DNA of 64,000 nucleotides from Cruoricaptor ignavus (lineage in GTDB: Bacteria; Bacteroidota; Bacteroidia; Flavobacteriales; Weeksellaceae): NCBI RefSeq assembly GCF_900141665.1, contig NZ_FQYI01000008.1, positions 59,558-123,557 of the forward strand, in the 5' to 3' direction. The position numbers were made by a program, and so were the translations under genes. The notes under the pieces were generated by a model. That model had not been told where the DNA came from and ran no database searches. It saw only the letters and a list, made by a program, of their open reading frames with translations. This document shows, in pieces, positions 61,472-64,000 of this stretch (its first letter is position 1; every line of letters starts with the position of its first letter).

Positions 61472-62203
61472 TTATTGTAATGCAAGGTAAAATAGTGCTG
61501 CTAATACTGCGCCTGTTAACGGTGCAGTAACTGGAATCCATGCATATCCCCAATCGCTGCTGCCTTTTACGGGGAGAATAGAGTGCATAATTCTTGGGCC
61601 TAAATCTCTTGCAGGGTTTATTGCGTATCCAGTAGTTCCACCTAATGCTAAACCAATTACCCAAACGATAATAGAAACAGGTAATGCTCCTATAGTGCCT
61701 AATCCTATTTTTGCGTCTCCTGTTACTTCTGTTGAAAAAGATGGACCTGCAATATAAAATACGGCAAATACCAATACAAAGGTTCCTATAAGTTCTGAAA
61801 TAAAATTAGAAAAAGTATTTCTGATGGCAGGACCTGTACTGAAACAAGCTAGTTTTCCTCCTTCATCTTCTGTAATTTTGAAATGGTCTTTGTAGAAAAG
61901 CCATACCAAAAATGCTCCTATCATTGCTCCAATCATTTCACCGGCTAAATAAGTAGGAACGCTTTCCCAAGGAAATAAACCTGCTGTTGCTAAGCCTATG
62001 GTTACTGCTGGGTTAAGATGTGCTCCGCTAATTGGGCCTGCGATGGTAACGCCTGCAAAAACTGCAAATGCCCAAGCTGTGGTAATTACAATCCAACCAG
62101 AATTGTTTCCTTTTGTATCTTTAAGTACTACGTTTGCTACAACGCCGTTTCCTAAAAGAATAAGAATTGCTGTGCCGATGATTTCGGCTATAAATGGTGT
62201 CAT
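61472..62203 (-). CDS. glpF: Glycerol uptake facilitator (aquaglyceroporin)
   Basis: This 243-residue MIP channel has six hydrophobic helices and both NPA boxes: HLNPAVTIG (Asn64-Ala66) and AINPARDLGPR (Asn196-Ala198). The Asp after the second NPAR box (Asp200) marks glycerol-type GlpF rather than water channels. It lies 33 bases from glpK and from the outer membrane protein gene, forming one operon for glycerol uptake. Confidence 0.93.
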   Translation of the reverse strand: MTPFIAEIIGTAILILLGNGVVANVVLKDTKGNNSGWIVITTAWAFAVFAGVTIAGPISGAHLNPAVTIGLATAGLFPWESVPTYLAGEMIGAMIGAFLVWLFYKDHFKITEDEGGKLACFSTGPAIRNTFSNFISELIGTFVLVFAVFYIAGPSFSTEVTGDAKIGLGTIGALPVSIIVWVIGLALGGTTGYAINPARDLGPRIMHSILPVKGSSDWGYAWIPVTAPLTGAVLAALFYLALQ

Positions 62204-62236
62204 AAATATAGGGTATTAAATTAGTAATTTTATTGA

Positions 62237-63733
62237 TTATTCTTCAATCCAATTTCTTGTTCTTTCCACTGCTTTATGCCAATAGTGCAATTCTTTTTCT
62301 ACTTGTTCTTTATCTCTTTTTGGATAGAATTCTTTATCTACAATCCATTGATTTTGAATTTCTTCTATGTTTTTCCAGAAACCTACTGCTAAACCAGCAA
62401 GATAAGCTGCTCCCAATGCTGTAGTTTCTAATATTTGAGGTCTAATAATTTTAAATCCGAATAAATCTGATTGAATTTGCATTAAAAGATTACTTGCAGA
62501 AGCTCCACCATCAACTCTTAATTCTACACTTTCTTCTTTTGCATCTGCTTCCATAGCTTTCACTATATCATATACTTGGAAAGCAATACCTTCTAATGTT
62601 GCTCTTGCGATGTGTGCATCTGTAGTTCCTCTGGTGATACCAACAATTACACCTCTGGCATATTGATCCCAATATGGAGCTCCAAGTCCTGTAAGAGCTG
62701 GTACAAAATATACACCTCCGTTATCTTTTACAGTTTCTGCTAAAGAGTTAACTCCTGGAGCTGTTTTTATTACTCTTGCTCCGTCTCTTAACCATTGAAC
62801 TGCTGCTCCTCCTACAAAAACACTTCCTTCTAATGCGTAAGTAGTTTCTCCGTTAATTTTCCAAGCTACAGTTGTAAGTAAATTGTTTTCTGAGTAAACT
62901 GCTTTGTTTCCTGTGTTCATTAATAAGAAACAACCTGTTCCGTATGTGTTTTTTACCATTCCTGGTTTTGTACACATTTGTCCGAATAATGCTGCTTGTT
63001 GGTCTCCTGCGATACCAGAAATCGGAATTTTTGTTGAAAATAGAGTAGTAGAGGTTTCTCCGTAGATTTCGCTACTTTGTTTTACTTCTGGTAAAATAGC
63101 TCTTGGGATGTCTAAAAGTTGTAATAATTCTTCGTCCCATTCCATTTTATGAATATTGAAAAGCATGGTTCTACTTGCGTTAGAAACGTCTGTAATAAAC
63201 ATTTTTCCTCTGGTAAGTTTCCAGACAAGCCAAGTATCTATTGTTCCGAAGCAAAGTTTTCCTTCTTCAGCTAATTCTCTAGCTCCTTCTACGTTGTCTA
63301 AAATCCATTTCAGTTTTGTGCCAGAAAAATAAGCATCTAAAATTAAACCTGTTTTTTCTTTAATTAATTGAGCTTTACCTTCACTTTTTAATTGGTCGCA
63401 ATATTTTGCAGTACGTCTATCTTGCCAAACGATTGCGTTGTATATAGGTTCGCTGGTTTCTCTGTTCCAAACTACGGTAGTTTCTCTTTGGTTGGTAATT
63501 CCAATAGCTGCAATTTCTTTTCCAGAAACACCAGTTTTGGCGATTACTTCTGCGGCAACGGAGATTTGAGAAGACCAAATTTCGTTAGGGTCGTGTTCTA
63601 CCCATCCTGGTTGAGGAAAGATTTGTTCGAAAGGTTTTTGAGATACTTCTACAATTTGACCGCTGTGGTCGAAAACGATAGCTCTAGAAGATGTGGTTCC
63701 TTGGTCTAAAGCTAGGATTAATTTGTCTTGCAT
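62237..63733 (-). CDS. glpK: Glycerol kinase
   Basis: This 498-residue FGGY-family kinase phosphorylates glycerol to glycerol-3-phosphate, trapping the GlpF-delivered substrate. It starts [20 protein letters not shown], has [21 protein letters not shown] in the hinge and the C-terminal [11 protein letters not shown]. Length is typical. AT-rich codon use differs from the left flank of the window. An IS982-type element begins within about 40-120 bases upstream and may have replaced or altered its promoter. Confidence 0.96.
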   Translation of the reverse strand: MQDKLILALDQGTTSSRAIVFDHSGQIVEVSQKPFEQIFPQPGWVEHDPNEIWSSQISVAAEVIAKTGVSGKEIAAIGITNQRETTVVWNRETSEPIYNAIVWQDRRTAKYCDQLKSEGKAQLIKEKTGLILDAYFSGTKLKWILDNVEGARELAEEGKLCFGTIDTWLVWKLTRGKMFITDVSNASRTMLFNIHKMEWDEELLQLLDIPRAILPEVKQSSEIYGETSTTLFSTKIPISGIAGDQQAALFGQMCTKPGMVKNTYGTGCFLLMNTGNKAVYSENNLLTTVAWKINGETTYALEGSVFVGGAAVQWLRDGARVIKTAPGVNSLAETVKDNGGVYFVPALTGLGAPYWDQYARGVIVGITRGTTDAHIARATLEGIAFQVYDIVKAMEADAKEESVELRVDGGASASNLLMQIQSDLFGFKIIRPQILETTALGAAYLAGLAVGFWKNIEEIQNQWIVDKEFYPKRDKEQVEKELHYWHKAVERTRNWIEE

Positions 63734-63769
63734 GATGTTTATTTATTTTAGAAGTGTTACAATATTTCT

Positions 63770-64000
63770 ACCCGTAGTGCATTATAAAATAGGTTGCTCA
63801 AGTGACTAAAAATTAGTATATTGTATTGACTACCAATCAAATACCATTATGAGCAACCTTGAGGCAAGTTACAACTTAATTTTAAATAATTTAAGAGACA
63901 TTTCCGAAACTGAAGATTTTTATTTTAAACCTATAAAACCAAAACTATCTGATATAGAGTTGATTGGCTTGATTATTTTGGCTGAATTTAAGTCCATTGA
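63770..64000. mobile_element. IS982-type insertion sequence, left part only
   Basis: The transposase start at 63849 is preceded by a sequence from about 63770 (acccgtagtgcattataaaa) that likely includes the terminal inverted repeat. The other end lies beyond the window, so the boundary is an estimate. Confidence 0.55.
63849..64000 (+). CDS. IS982 family transposase, N-terminal part
   Basis: The frame from ATG 63849 reads MSNLEASYNLILNNLRDISE and later KPKLSDIELIGLIILAEFKS before the window ends. This is the characteristic N terminus of IS982 transposases (a 'LSDIEL...AEF.S' block). The catalytic DDE part is outside the window. Confidence 0.8.
   Translation, partial: MSNLEASYNLILNNLRDISETEDFYFKPIKPKLSDIELIGLIILAEFKSI

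Overview
The window comes from a member of the Bacteroidota, most likely class Flavobacteriia and perhaps the Chryseobacterium group (Weeksellaceae). The support is a large secreted protein with a type IX secretion C-terminal signal, repeated TAnnTTTG -7 promoter boxes, and the families of the flanking housekeeping genes. The species cannot be named from this sequence.

Layout. (1) 1-5936 is a GC-richer chromosomal flank: a secreted choice-of-anchor I-type protein, argS, an intergenic repeat field and rnhB. (2) A tRNA with anticodon CAT (5937-6010) carries the attachment site of an apparently complete temperate siphophage-type prophage. It runs from attL (5994-6015) to attR (51262-51283), bounded by a perfect 22-bp direct repeat with a tyrosine integrase beside attR. 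(3) 51284-64000 is an AT-richer flank: a helicase remnant of the kind carried by conjugative elements, a DyP peroxidase/catalase-like cluster, a fused double 3-hydroxyacyl-CoA dehydrogenase, an alpha/beta hydrolase, a broken IS5-type element, a glpK-glpF-outer-membrane-protein operon, and the start of an IS982-type element just upstream of glpK.

Inside the prophage, plus-strand genes run from attL: ssb, a small DnaA-like HTH protein, then a tightly overlapping block made of a ParB-like protein, a TGT-like DpdA, QueC, QueD, QueE and FolE. Terminase, portal, head, capsid, tail, holin-like and endolysin genes follow. From 37.5 to 48.1 kb the early genes lie on the minus strand: YD-repeat protein, beta-helix protein, DNA methyltransferase, NinG, DnaB-like ATPase, replication initiator with internal iterons, RecE-like nuclease and ERF annealing protein. 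A divergent operator region at 48.1-48.24 kb separates a Cro-like gene from an S24 (CI/LexA-like) repressor; a membrane-anchored protein, a second HTH protein and the integrase follow the repressor.

The most interesting system is the deazaguanine block. FolE, QueD, QueE and QueC form the route from GTP to preQ0, and DpdA is the family that inserts 7-deazaguanines into DNA, so this prophage probably hypermodifies guanines in its own DNA, which would protect it from restriction. Its QueC lacks all four usual zinc-binding cysteines, so the final base may not be simply preQ0. Other strong observations are a textbook -1 frameshift in the tail assembly chaperone, four 15-bp iterons inside the replication initiator gene (lambda-like origin design), and one 17-bp palindrome found twice in the early region with a close variant at the capsid promoter.
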